Shown: positions 39,030 to 46,472 of the stretch, one piece after another
Numbering within the stretch: the stretch's first letter is position 1
How the letters are laid out: each line of letters opens with the position of its first letter
From: CAYUVH01 sp964448135
GTDB lineage: Bacteria > Verrucomicrobiota > Verrucomicrobiia > Limisphaerales > UBA8199
DNA length: 64,000 bases
Direction: 5' to 3'
Assembly (NCBI GenBank): GCA_964448135.1
Contig: CAYUVH010000029.1
Location: forward strand, 72,137-136,136
The notes under the pieces: generated by a model
Database searches by the model: none
Seen by the model: the letters and a program-made list of their open reading frames with translations, nothing else
Told to the model about the DNA's origin: nothing
Position numbers and translations under genes: made by a program

Positions 39030-40667
39030 ATGAAAGAGCAGTCCGATGTCCAACTGCTGCGGGCCTACGCCGAAACCGGCGACGAACCCTCGTTCCACGA
39101 GGTCGTGACGCGCCACGCGGACCTCGTCTATTCCGCGGCCCTGCGCCAGGTGGAATCCCCCGACCTGGCCGCCGATACCACCCAACGCGTCTTCACCGAC
39201 CTCGCCCGCAAAGCCCGGCCCCTGGCCGCCAGCCTGAAGGAAGACGCCTCGCTCGTCGGCTGGCTTTATCGCAGCACCCGCTTTGCCGCTCTCAATCTCC
39301 GGCGCGCCGACCGTCGGCGCGTTGCCCACGAACGAGAAGCCATGGAACAACTTATGACCGACACCGAACCCGCGCCGAATTGGGACCACATTCGCCCGGT
39401 GCTGGACGAGGCGATGGCGGATTTAAACGACGAAGATCGCGAGGCGCTGCTGCTGCGCTTTTTCAAGGACCAGGATTTCCGCGCCGTCGGTTCCGCGCTG
39501 GGTGTCAGCGATGACGCCGCCCAGAAACGCGTCTCCCGCGCCGTCGATCGCCTGCGCGGCCTGTTGGCGCGGCGGGGCGTCGCCGTCGGTGCGGGTGGAC
39601 TTGCCCTCGTCCTTTCCGGACAGGTGGTACACGCAGCGCCTGTCGGCATGGCCGCCACCATCACGGCCTCGGCGCTTTCCGGCGCGGGCAAAACCGGTTC
39701 CCTTGTCGCGCTGCTAAAAACTCTTTTTGCCAGCAAGGTCACCGTGGCCATTGCCGGCACGCTCATCGCCGCCGCCGCCGTCGCGCCGCTGATCGTGAAT
39801 TCGACCAATTCCCCCGCGCCCGCCCACCGGATCACGTTGCATGTAAAAAATGCTCCGCTGGCCGACGTCATCCAAAAGCTGGAAAAACAATCCAGGGAGA
39901 AAATCCCTTGCGACCAAAAACTGACCGGCCAGGTCACTCTTGACGTCAAAGATGCTTCGCTCAGCGAGGCGCTCGATCTGATTGCTCCGCAAGTAGGGGC
40001 GCGCTGGAGCGAAGTCCATGCTGTCTACGAATCCAAGGCCTCGCTCGGAGAACTCGAGAAATCCTTCCTGGCGGGCGCGGAGATCAACCCGGACGCCTGG
40101 ACCAATCTCGCTCCCCGCATGAACGCGTTCGGCCCGGGCGGCGGATTCTCGCGCATGGGCAGCCCGCCACCCGGCATGGGCGGCGGATTCCGAACCAACT
40201 CCTTCATGACGAATTTCGTCACGCGATCCTCGGGTCCTCCCGGCGCCATGCCCGAGGGAGCGCACAATGTCACCGTCACCCGCAGCACCTCCGGCATGGT
40301 GGTCATGGGACAGGGCGGCTCGGGCATGAAATCCGAAGTCTGGTATTCCTCGAGGCTGCTCCTGGAAAATGATCTCGCCTCGCGCCTCAGCAAGGAAGTC
40401 GCGCCCACTCCTTCCACGGAAAGCGCCGCGGCAGTGGCCTCCGACGTGAACGGGAAAGTCCAAACCTATTACGTGCTGGGCAAGCTGCCGAAGGGCTTCG
40501 CCATGCCGTCCTTCCGTCCCGGCCAGACGAACCTCCAGGCCCGGCAGGACGAAGCGATGCAGCAGCTTCGCAAAATGCAGCAGGAGCGCACCATGCAGAG
40601 CCTGAGCAAATCCCCGGAGCAACAGGTCCAGGAAGCCAGGGAACACGCGGCTCAGAAAAGGAATTAA
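39030..40667 (+). CDS. ECF sigma factor fused to a membrane anchor and an extracytoplasmic STN-like domain
   Basis: 545 residues from the ATG at 39030; an upstream TTG at 38991 is in frame but adds an unlike leader. Residues about 1-185 are an ECF sigma-70 factor: region 2 (FHEVVTRHADLVYSAALRQV, WLYRSTRFAALNLRR) and region 4 (LNDEDREALLLRFF, SALGVSDDAAQKRVSRAV). A hydrophobic stretch follows at about 235-262 (VTVAIAGTLIAAAAVAPLIV). Then comes HVKNAPLADVIQKLEKQS with LTGQVTLDVKDASLSEALDLI, the pattern of the secretin/TonB short N-terminal (STN) domain. A Gly/Met-rich and a Gln-rich tail end the protein. The layout suggests a membrane-tethered sigma factor sensing the envelope. Confidence 0.88.
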   Translation: MKEQSDVQLLRAYAETGDEPSFHEVVTRHADLVYSAALRQVESPDLAADTTQRVFTDLARKARPLAASLKEDASLVGWLYRSTRFAALNLRRADRRRVAHEREAMEQLMTDTEPAPNWDHIRPVLDEAMADLNDEDREALLLRFFKDQDFRAVGSALGVSDDAAQKRVSRAVDRLRGLLARRGVAVGAGGLALVLSGQVVHAAPVGMAATITASALSGAGKTGSLVALLKTLFASKVTVAIAGTLIAAAAVAPLIVNSTNSPAPAHRITLHVKNAPLADVIQKLEKQSREKIPCDQKLTGQVTLDVKDASLSEALDLIAPQVGARWSEVHAVYESKASLGELEKSFLAGAEINPDAWTNLAPRMNAFGPGGGFSRMGSPPPGMGGGFRTNSFMTNFVTRSSGPPGAMPEGAHNVTVTRSTSGMVVMGQGGSGMKSEVWYSSRLLLENDLASRLSKEVAPTPSTESAAAVASDVNGKVQTYYVLGKLPKGFAMPSFRPGQTNLQARQDEAMQQLRKMQQERTMQSLSKSPEQQVQEAREHAAQKRN

Positions 40668-40670
40668 GTT

Positions 40671-41324
40671 ATGTTCTTTCAAGATCGTACATCCCGGAAA
40701 ATCCAAATGGCATTTCGCGCCTTCACCCTCCTCGAACTCCTCGTCGTCGTCGCCATCATCGCGATCCTCGCCGCGTTCCTGCTTCCGGTCCTGCACCGTT
40801 CGAAACAAAAAGCGCAGAGCATCTCCTGCGTCAGCAATCTCCGCCAACTGGGCATGGCCGTCCGCCTCTACGCGGACGAAAATCAAAACCGGCTGCCGAC
40901 CGCCGAGCTGCTCCCCACCATGCCGGTCAATCCCACGTCGCCCCGCCCCCGCATCTGCGACGTCCTCGCCCGCTACGTCTCCGCCAGCGCAACCTCAACC
41001 AACAGCGCCCCCGTTTTCCACTGTGCTTCCGACAGCGCCGGTCGTTTCGCCAAAGAAGGTTCCAGTTATCAATGGAACACTTTTCTGAACGGCCATCGCG
41101 TGGACGAAACACTGGAGAACAATCTCAAATTCAACGTGCAGATCACTTCCAGCCAAGGCGACTCCTTCAGCACCAACGGCACCCTGCAGCTCAAGTTCCC
41201 ACCCGTCACCACTCCCCTCCTGCTCGACTACGACGAATCCCATCCCCGCCCGCCCAAGTCCGCCAAAAACACCGTCTACATGGACAACCACGTCGCCCCC
41301 CTGGAAATCACCGCCTTCGAATAA
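40671..41324 (+). CDS. Prepilin-type (DUF1559-like / type II secretion pseudopilin-like) protein
   Basis: 217 residues. Class III/type IV leader with FTLLELLVVVAIIAILAAFL: cleavage is expected just before the F, and the Glu at +5 is present. The following SCVSNLRQLGMAVRLYADEN is the standard continuation in planctomycete/verrucomicrobial pseudopilin-like proteins, and the end has VYMDNHVAPLEI (the 'DGHV' motif position). It starts 3 bp after the sigma-factor fusion, so the two are probably co-transcribed. Confidence 0.88.
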   Translation: MFFQDRTSRKIQMAFRAFTLLELLVVVAIIAILAAFLLPVLHRSKQKAQSISCVSNLRQLGMAVRLYADENQNRLPTAELLPTMPVNPTSPRPRICDVLARYVSASATSTNSAPVFHCASDSAGRFAKEGSSYQWNTFLNGHRVDETLENNLKFNVQITSSQGDSFSTNGTLQLKFPPVTTPLLLDYDESHPRPPKSAKNTVYMDNHVAPLEITAFE

Positions 41325-41464
41325 TCGGCGTGCGGGCCGCCGTCCCGCCACTCCGGCTCGGCCCCCGCCGCAGAGCCGCGCCCCTGTCCGCCATAGTCTT
41401 GACGACGGCGGATCCAGCCCGGCGGAGAAAGTGTGCGATCCTCTTTCCGGATGCCCGAATCGCC

Positions 41465-41522
41465 TTCGATTCGTCATTCGAGCCTCGGACTTTTTTCGTC
41501 ATTCGGCATTCGTCATTCGTGC
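41465..41522 (+). repeat. Intergenic TTCGTCATTCG direct repeats
   Basis: ATTCGTCATTCG, TTTTTCGTCATTCG, GCATTCGTCATTCG: three near-direct copies within about 55 bp, related to those at 20050-20112 and 38870-38950. They lie within the 246-bp spacer before the beta-propeller gene. Confidence 0.65.
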
Positions 41523-41570
41523 TTCTCCACGCTTGCTCCCTCCGCCCCTGTGCTTACATTCCCCACACCC

Positions 41571-43742
41571 ATGAAAGCCCCCGTTCTTTCCCTCGCGTTG
41601 ATTGCCTACTTGAGCTTCGGCTGCGAATGGTCCAGTGCCGCGCAGCCCACGTTGTCCATTCAACTCCAGACGACAAACGTCCTGCTCAGTTGGCCGCAGG
41701 AAGCCGCAGCGCTCGGCTACGTTCTGGAAACCGCGCCCACGGTCACCAATTCCTCCTGGAGCGTGGTTCCCGGCGTGGTCACCAATTTCATCCTCCTGCC
41801 CCACACCGCCGCCGCGCAGTATTACCGGCTCGATAATTTCCTGACCAATGGCGTCCTCCTGAATGGCACCGTGCAATCCGGCGGCACCTCCTCGACGAAT
41901 CCCCTTCCCAACGTCACCGTGCGCCTCTATGAAGCCGGCAGCAATCAACCCGTCATCCTCGCGACGACCAACACCGATTCCGCCGGCAAATTCTCCCTCC
42001 GCTCCCCCAAAGCCACCACTTCCGGCATCTTCTTCATCTCCGCGTCCCTCACCACCAACCTGCAATTGCTGACCATCCTCGGACCGACAATCCCGGGAAG
42101 AGTCACCGTCAACGAGTTAACCACCGTCGCGGCGACTTACTCCATGGCCCAGTTCTATCGCTCGGGCGCCATAGTCGGCGACCCCTTCGCGCTCACCCTC
42201 GCCGCCGCCATGAACGACAACCTCGTGAACATTGCCACCGGCGGCTCCTCCCCCGTGCTCCTCACTTCGCCCAACGCCGACCAAACCACCTCGCTGCGCG
42301 GCACCCGCTCCCTGGCCAATTTGCTCGCGGCCTGCGTAGCCAATCCCGCCGTCTCAGCGCAGTTCCTGCAACTCGCGCTCGATCCGTTGCTGCCGCCGCC
42401 CACCACCGTGCCCCAGGCCATGGCCAACCTCGCCCGGAACCCCGCCACAAACGTCACCCAGATCTTTGCGCTCGCCTCGACGACCACGCCTTACCGCCCC
42501 GCGCTCTTCGCCGTCCCGGATGCCTGGACCCTCGCGGTGAAGGTCAATGATTCCGGCGACGACAACAACCTCATCGCCGGGTTGGGATACATACTCTTTG
42601 ATTCCCAGGGCCGCGCCTGGATTTCGGACAACGTCACCCAGGGCACTCCCTATTCGAGCCAGATGCTGGTCGTGCTGCAGCCAAACGGAAAACCCGCCGA
42701 CGGCTTGAATGGTGGACCCAAGTCCCCGATTTTCACCGGCGGCCTGCTTGGTGGTGGCTATGGCCTCGCGCGCGATGCGCAAGGCTCGATCTGGGTTGGC
42801 AACTTCGGTTGGGGTCCGGACCACTCCTGCCAGTATTATCCGACCAACTCCCCCGGCTGCCACGGCAGCGTCTCGCAATTCACCGCCTCTGGCGAAGCCA
42901 TTTCGGGTCCGCTGGGCTACCAGGGCGGGCCGATACGCGCGCAGGGAATGGCGCCCGACGCCGCGGGGAACATGTGGATCACCAGTTACGGCAACGATTC
43001 CGTTTACGTGTTCCTGAATGGCAGCCCCACCAATGTCGCGTACTTTTCTGAATACCCCGGCAGCCAGCCCTTCGACGTCCAGACCGGCCCCAACGGCACT
43101 GCCTGGATCGCCTGCGGCGGCGGCATCGCCGGCGAATATCCCAGCAGCCTCACGCTCGTCCAGTTGGTTACCAACCAGGTGCAAATGCTCTGGCGAACCA
43201 ATATCGGCAGCGCCACCAAGGGCGTGGCTGTGGACTCAAAAAATATCGCGTGGCTGACCTCCCAGGGCGATAGCAAAGTCTACGCGGTCAACACGAATGG
43301 CGCCGTGTTGGGCGGCTTCGGCGGCGGCGGCGTCAACGGCCCCTGGGGCGCCGCGGTGGATGGCGACGACAACATCTGGGTCGCAAACTTCGGCCCGTTG
43401 TCCCCCGCTTACTACTCCGCTCGACTCTCAAAACTGGCCGGTTCCAACCCCGCCACCCGGCCGCCCGGCCTCAACCTGGGCGACCCCATCAGCCCCGCCA
43501 CCGGCTTCACCCTTCCTTCCGCCGGCAGCGAAGTCCTCCTGCACAACGGCACACCGCTCTACGGCACAAACGGCCCCATCTCCTACGACCCCTTCCAACG
43601 CTCCACCGCCTCCGCCATAGACCGGGCGGGAAATATCTGGGTGCTAAACAATTGGAAAAACGACTTCGTCATCGATACCACCTCCAACCCCGGCGGCGAC
43701 GGCGTCGTAATCTTCGTCGGCCTCGCCACCCCGCCAAAATAG
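41571..43742 (+). CDS. Secreted NHL/Vgb-type beta-propeller protein
   Basis: 723 residues from the ATG at 41571, which begins the signal peptide (VLSLALIAYLSFGCEWSSAAQ). Further upstream in-frame codons lie in repeat DNA and were not used. A short N-terminal domain resembles the verrucomicrobial 'LSWPQ...GYVLETAPTVTNSSW' module. A carboxypeptidase-like/Ig-type segment (GTVQSGGTSSTNPLPNVTVR) follows. From about 330 there are repeated 'D.QG..WV.NF', 'D..GNMWITSYGNDSV' and 'D..DNIWVANFG' units that form a beta-propeller. No enzymatic residues can be assigned. Confidence 0.8.
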   Translation: MKAPVLSLALIAYLSFGCEWSSAAQPTLSIQLQTTNVLLSWPQEAAALGYVLETAPTVTNSSWSVVPGVVTNFILLPHTAAAQYYRLDNFLTNGVLLNGTVQSGGTSSTNPLPNVTVRLYEAGSNQPVILATTNTDSAGKFSLRSPKATTSGIFFISASLTTNLQLLTILGPTIPGRVTVNELTTVAATYSMAQFYRSGAIVGDPFALTLAAAMNDNLVNIATGGSSPVLLTSPNADQTTSLRGTRSLANLLAACVANPAVSAQFLQLALDPLLPPPTTVPQAMANLARNPATNVTQIFALASTTTPYRPALFAVPDAWTLAVKVNDSGDDNNLIAGLGYILFDSQGRAWISDNVTQGTPYSSQMLVVLQPNGKPADGLNGGPKSPIFTGGLLGGGYGLARDAQGSIWVGNFGWGPDHSCQYYPTNSPGCHGSVSQFTASGEAISGPLGYQGGPIRAQGMAPDAAGNMWITSYGNDSVYVFLNGSPTNVAYFSEYPGSQPFDVQTGPNGTAWIACGGGIAGEYPSSLTLVQLVTNQVQMLWRTNIGSATKGVAVDSKNIAWLTSQGDSKVYAVNTNGAVLGGFGGGGVNGPWGAAVDGDDNIWVANFGPLSPAYYSARLSKLAGSNPATRPPGLNLGDPISPATGFTLPSAGSEVLLHNGTPLYGTNGPISYDPFQRSTASAIDRAGNIWVLNNWKNDFVIDTTSNPGGDGVVIFVGLATPPK

Positions 43743-43828
43743 GAACCATTCCCCTCCGCTCTACGCTCTACGCTCTTTTCGATTTCTGTTCTGCTCTGGC
43801 TTTGGCATTTACAGCAATTTAATTAGAA

Positions 43829-43905
43829 CCATGGCCGCCAATGGGTAGGGCCGGCACTCCGTTGCCGGCCGCGACGTTGTTGCGCAACGGCTACGAAATA
43901 AATCC
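43829..43905 (+). repeat. 'GGCCGC-GGTAGGG-hairpin' repeat, copy 2
   Basis: ACCATGGCCGCCAATGGGTAGG, then hairpin GGCCGGCA/TGCCGGCC (43849-43856 and 43863-43870, 6-base loop), then CGCGACGTTGTTGCGCAACG and GAAATAAATCC. The same layout occurs at 33589-33660 and 51327-51395. Confidence 0.8.
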
Positions 43906-44181
43906 TGCTTATCGGGTTTCTTGCCAAACTTGATTCCCGCTGCATCAATCGAGCTGCGGGTGGCCCGATCGTAGCGCGGGCGTCCTCGCCTGCGGGTTCC
44001 GGCGGCGTCCCGCCGCCCGTTCCGAAGGGTGCTCGCGGGCTGTATTCGTGGATTTTGTCAACCAACCGGATAAGCACGAAATAAATTGACCCGCTCCAGC
44101 CTTTTCCCCTCCTTCCCCACCCCGCCTCAAACCAAGGCGGACGCATCCACATCCGTAGGTGTGATTGCGAATTCTGCTCTG

Positions 44182-44284
44182 AAACCCCAACGGGGGTTTG
44201 TAACCAAGCCCAGGGTTGTCCCGACTCGGGGAGGGACTACCCTGGGTTATGTGGTTGATGGTCCCCACAACTCTGAAGGAGTTG
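44182..44284. repeat. Block of three consecutive hairpins
   Basis: Stem 1: AAACCCC/GGGGTTT (44182-44188 with 44193-44199). Stem 2: CCCAGGGTTGTCCC/GGGACTACCCTGGG (44209-44222 with 44233-44246, one mismatch). Stem 3: CAACTC/GAGTTG (44268-44273 with 44279-44284). No protein reading is convincing. It resembles dispersed structured repeats seen in PVC-group genomes; that comparison is from memory. Confidence 0.7.
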
Positions 44285-44581
44285 CATCAGCCGGCCTGGG
44301 TTTGCGGGAATTGAGATGCGTTTGCCCGGGCCCCAATCCCGCTTGACAGATTTTTCCTCCCGCAGTCTAGTAATCTCGATGAGTCTAGGAGCGCTGCATC
44401 AAAAGCCCAACCGCAGACCGCACGCGCCGTGGACCCACGTCCTTGATCACGCTCCCAGCTTCCGAACGGCACTTGGTCTTTGCACGGCTTCCACAAATCG
44501 CCAAAAGACAAACCCGGCCCGCCACCTGCCGCCGCATCTTGCTCCCAATTACGGCAACACCACCCACATTCTCGGCCTGAA

Positions 44582-44641
44582 GACTTTGTCTTTCGGCTTT
44601 GTCTCTGCAACCATGACTTTGTCCCAATCATACTGTTAGAC
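44582..44641 (+). other. Possible attI-like or leading recombination site of the cassette cluster
   Basis: A 7-base core GTTAGAC (44635-44641) has the integron R' consensus GTTRRRY and is identical to the core of the attC at 45298-45304. It lacks the inverted left arm that an attC needs. Instead three 9-base direct repeats precede it: GACTTTGTC at 44582, GGCTTTGTC at 44595, GACTTTGTC at 44615. attI sites contain direct integrase-binding repeats, so an attI-like origin is possible, but no intI gene is present. Confidence 0.35.
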
Positions 44642-44657
44642 GACGGGCGACCATCTC

Positions 44658-45212
44658 ATGCAACGCCACTTTTACGCAACCAGCGACGACCTTCTACCAG
44701 TTCTGGAAAGAGTCGAGTGCAAGCGCCGAGTCGCCTACACGCTCACAGGTGGGTTCGAATCCCCGCTGCTTACTACTGTCTTCTCCGGTTCGACTATCGC
44801 CACTCTTGCCAGTCGCGCACCACATCCCAACGCGAGCGGCGGGTATTCGTATCTGGTGACGCCCGCTGACGTGAAGGTTGTCATTCGAGAGATTCCTCAA
44901 CGAGCAGGCGATATTCGTTACGCAGTCGATCAGCTCGCGAATCCGATCAGCGTCACTTTTGCTCACGGCGGTTTCTACGCACCAGACATACTCCTTTTTG
45001 GCCGCGTCGCTACTTGCTCCGACCATCCGGAAGCGGCCACGCTTTATCGCGCTTTTGCTGCTTCAGTTGCCAGGAGTTTTACACGCATTCGTGCATTTTA
45101 CGTCGGCCCTAAAGCTCAAGAGTTGCTCCGCCGTGGTTGCCGTTTGGCCATTGGCGCTAATTCTCCCCGCGATTACGATTTAGCATATGAGCCTCCACCG
45201 AAAGTCGCCTAG
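44658..45212 (+). CDS. Cassette gene 1: unknown 184-residue protein
   Basis: 184 residues; start ATG is 17 bp after the GTTAGAC core, a usual cassette layout. No signal peptide or membrane segment. The opening RHFYATSDDLLPVLERVE and the later YAVDQLANPISVTFAHGG, FGRVATCSDHPEA and FYVGPKAQELLRRGCRL look like a soluble globular protein. I recall similar small proteins from integron cassettes but cannot name a family. The stop codon (45210-45212) lies inside the left arm of the attC, typical of integron cassettes. Base composition is lower in GC than the flanking core genes. Confidence 0.75.
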   Translation: MQRHFYATSDDLLPVLERVECKRRVAYTLTGGFESPLLTTVFSGSTIATLASRAPHPNASGGYSYLVTPADVKVVIREIPQRAGDIRYAVDQLANPISVTFAHGGFYAPDILLFGRVATCSDHPEAATLYRAFAASVARSFTRIRAFYVGPKAQELLRRGCRLAIGANSPRDYDLAYEPPPKVA

Positions 45213-45304
45213 CCATTCACTGCAGCCAACGCCGGTTGACCGGCTCGGCTCCGCCTTCGCGGTTGACACCCTCAGGCCGGCGTGCTGAGTTCTGGACGTT
45301 AGAC
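45207..45304 (+). repeat. Integron attC recombination site 1 (98 bp)
   Basis: Left core GCCTAGC (45207-45213) and right core GTTAGAC (45298-45304) pair imperfectly. The inner arms CAGCCAACGCCGG (45223-45235) and CCGGCGTGCTG (45278-45288) are inverted repeats with two extra bases in the left arm, which is the extrahelical-base feature of attC sites. The spacer contains the usual GCCTTCGCGG. Length falls in the normal 57-141 bp range. Confidence 0.85.
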
Positions 45305-45305
45305 C

Positions 45306-45704
45306 ATGAAGACCCTCTCCACAGACGAGATTGATTGTCTTTTGGGAGTTCATGCATCGAATGCTCATCCGCTGGACATTTTGGGTTATGGTTACACTTC
45401 GGAAGGTGCGCGGCGTTTTCGGGCAGAGCGGCCTGATTTTCTGCCGCAGATAGCTGCTCACGTGCAGAGCATTTTGCAGGCGGCAGGTATTTTCCCGAAA
45501 GATACCAATCCCGATGATGCTGGCTTTCGGACATTCATTCGACGTGCCGGCGCGTCGTTCACGATCAGCTCAGTAGAAGAGATTGGGTTGAACAGGTATG
45601 AGCGGATCACGAGCAAGCCGATGTCGGAGACCGCCGCGATACGCCAGTATATTCGGCAAGTAGTGAATCCAGATTATGTGTGTATTGCGGAAGGAATGGG
45701 CTGA
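45306..45704 (+). CDS. Cassette gene 2: unknown 132-residue protein
   Basis: 132 residues. Its ATG is one base after the GTTAGAC core, so the cassette has virtually no leader. Not recognised. Seen: DEIDCLLGVHASNAHPLDIL, FRAERPDFLPQIAAHVQSIL and a C-terminal half with an RRAGASFTISSVEEIGLNRYE segment. No signal peptide or transmembrane segment. Its stop lies within the left arm of attC 2. Cassette proteins are often accessory or immunity factors, but nothing in the sequence decides this. Confidence 0.72.
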   Translation: MKTLSTDEIDCLLGVHASNAHPLDILGYGYTSEGARRFRAERPDFLPQIAAHVQSILQAAGIFPKDTNPDDAGFRTFIRRAGASFTISSVEEIGLNRYERITSKPMSETAAIRQYIRQVVNPDYVCIAEGMG

Positions 45705-45797
45705 CAAATCGCCGCAGGCAACGCGGGATGGCGCTTTCGGTTCCGCTTCGCGGTTCACGTTGGTTGATCCCGCGTGCCTGACCTCTGTTCGTTCGCC
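45699..45797 (+). repeat. Integron attC recombination site 2 (99 bp)
   Basis: Left core GGCTGAC (45699-45705) and right core GTTCGCC (45791-45797). Inner arms AGGCAACGCGGGAT (45716-45729) and ATCCCGCGTGCCT (45755-45767 region) are perfect inverted repeats except for one extra A on the left, exactly the extrahelical base of attC sites. The spacer contains CCGCTTCGCGG. The right core departs from GTTRRRY at its fourth base. Confidence 0.82.
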
Positions 45798-45805
45798 AGA
45801 ATACT

Positions 45806-46348
45806 ATGCCGTATCCACCACAAATTGAGCGACTGCGTTCCGTGCTGAAGGCTATGCCCGGCGTTGCAGAGGTCGAGGCGGACCATACGCCGCTGCAAGA
45901 CATCGATGTGGGCCAATTGTCCCTCGTCACGTTTGGCGACCTGCCACACGCGGCAATTCAACGCACCAAAGGAGGCCTCCATGGGGAAGCCTTGGGCCAG
46001 CTGTTCATCACCCTCTCTCCGACGCTTGAGAGCTGGAGGACGTTGGAGTTTCTGTCGTGGCAGGTGCGGGACTGGTCTCGTGCAGGGCGTTGTGTCCAGA
46101 TACGCACCCGTGGTTTGCCACCTGCACTTGGCGAGCAGATTCAGCTTGGCTCGTCTTTGCGAGTGATCATCGAGTTCTTTGTATCCGGGTTGGACAGCGA
46201 TCCCGAGCGGATGCTCCGAGAGCTGGAGGAGTTCGCCAGGGATCTGGAGGTATCGCTGCGCCTTTACGGCCTTGAGTGGCGCGGCGGCAAAATCGAAAGG
46301 AAAGGCGAACCAGCCGGTGCTGCGAATGCGGCTTCGCCGCATCGCTGA
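45806..46348 (+). CDS. Cassette gene 3: unknown 180-residue protein
   Basis: 180 residues; ATG 8 bp after the attC 2 core. Not recognised. The fold looks soluble and alpha/beta: LRSVLKAMPGVAEVEADHTP, WRTLEFLSWQVRDWSRAGRC, LRVIIEFFVSGLDSDPERML, LEEFARDLEVSLRLYGLEW. The last residues (GEPAGAANAASPHR) are read from a partial attC left arm, as often happens in cassettes. Confidence 0.7.
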   Translation: MPYPPQIERLRSVLKAMPGVAEVEADHTPLQDIDVGQLSLVTFGDLPHAAIQRTKGGLHGEALGQLFITLSPTLESWRTLEFLSWQVRDWSRAGRCVQIRTRGLPPALGEQIQLGSSLRVIIEFFVSGLDSDPERMLRELEEFARDLEVSLRLYGLEWRGGKIERKGEPAGAANAASPHR

Positions 46349-46350
46349 CC
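46304..46350 (+). repeat. Degraded third attC site
   Basis: GGCGAAC (46304-46310) is the exact complement of the GTTCGCC core of attC 2, as expected for the left end of this cassette's attC. A central hairpin ATGCGGC-TTC-GCCGCAT (46326-46342) follows and GGTGCTGCGA/TCGCTGACC arms pair partly. No right core GTTRRRY is found, so the right half appears lost or replaced by repeat DNA. This may mark the end of the cluster. Confidence 0.55.
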
Positions 46351-46376
46351 TCAACCTGCAACTTTCAACCTGCTCG

Positions 46377-46398
46377 CCCCGAGGGCCTTTACTCGGGG
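46377..46398. repeat. Hairpin CCCCGAG/CTCGGGG
   Basis: Perfect 7-bp stem at 46377-46383 and 46392-46398 with an 8-base loop, flanked by CAACCTGCAAC direct repeats. It lies between the cassette cluster and the next core gene. It could be a terminator for the cassette genes, but no T-run follows. Confidence 0.55.
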
Positions 46399-46472
46399 CA
46401 ACCTGCAACCCTCTTGGCATCTCTTCCGTGACCGGCTACCTTTCCCGCGTCCGCATCATCTAATCACTCGCC

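Larger units (their letters stand above)
43743..44634. other. Gene-poor spacer with repeats, left flank of the cassette cluster
   Basis: These 892 bp contain no gene I can support. They hold a 'GGCCGC' repeat (43829-43905) and a block of three hairpins (44182-44284). A weak promoter-like pair follows: TTGACA at 44343-44348 and TAGTAA at 44368-44373, with a long 19-bp spacer. Three GACTTTGTC-type direct repeats lie just before the first cassette. Short open frames here look like repeat translations. Confidence 0.6.

Noticed and set aside
44316..44639. A 107-codon plus-strand frame before the first cassette
   Set aside because: Translation is low in recognisable features, ends in the cassette core, and part of the frame is repeat DNA; no ribosome-binding site was seen.
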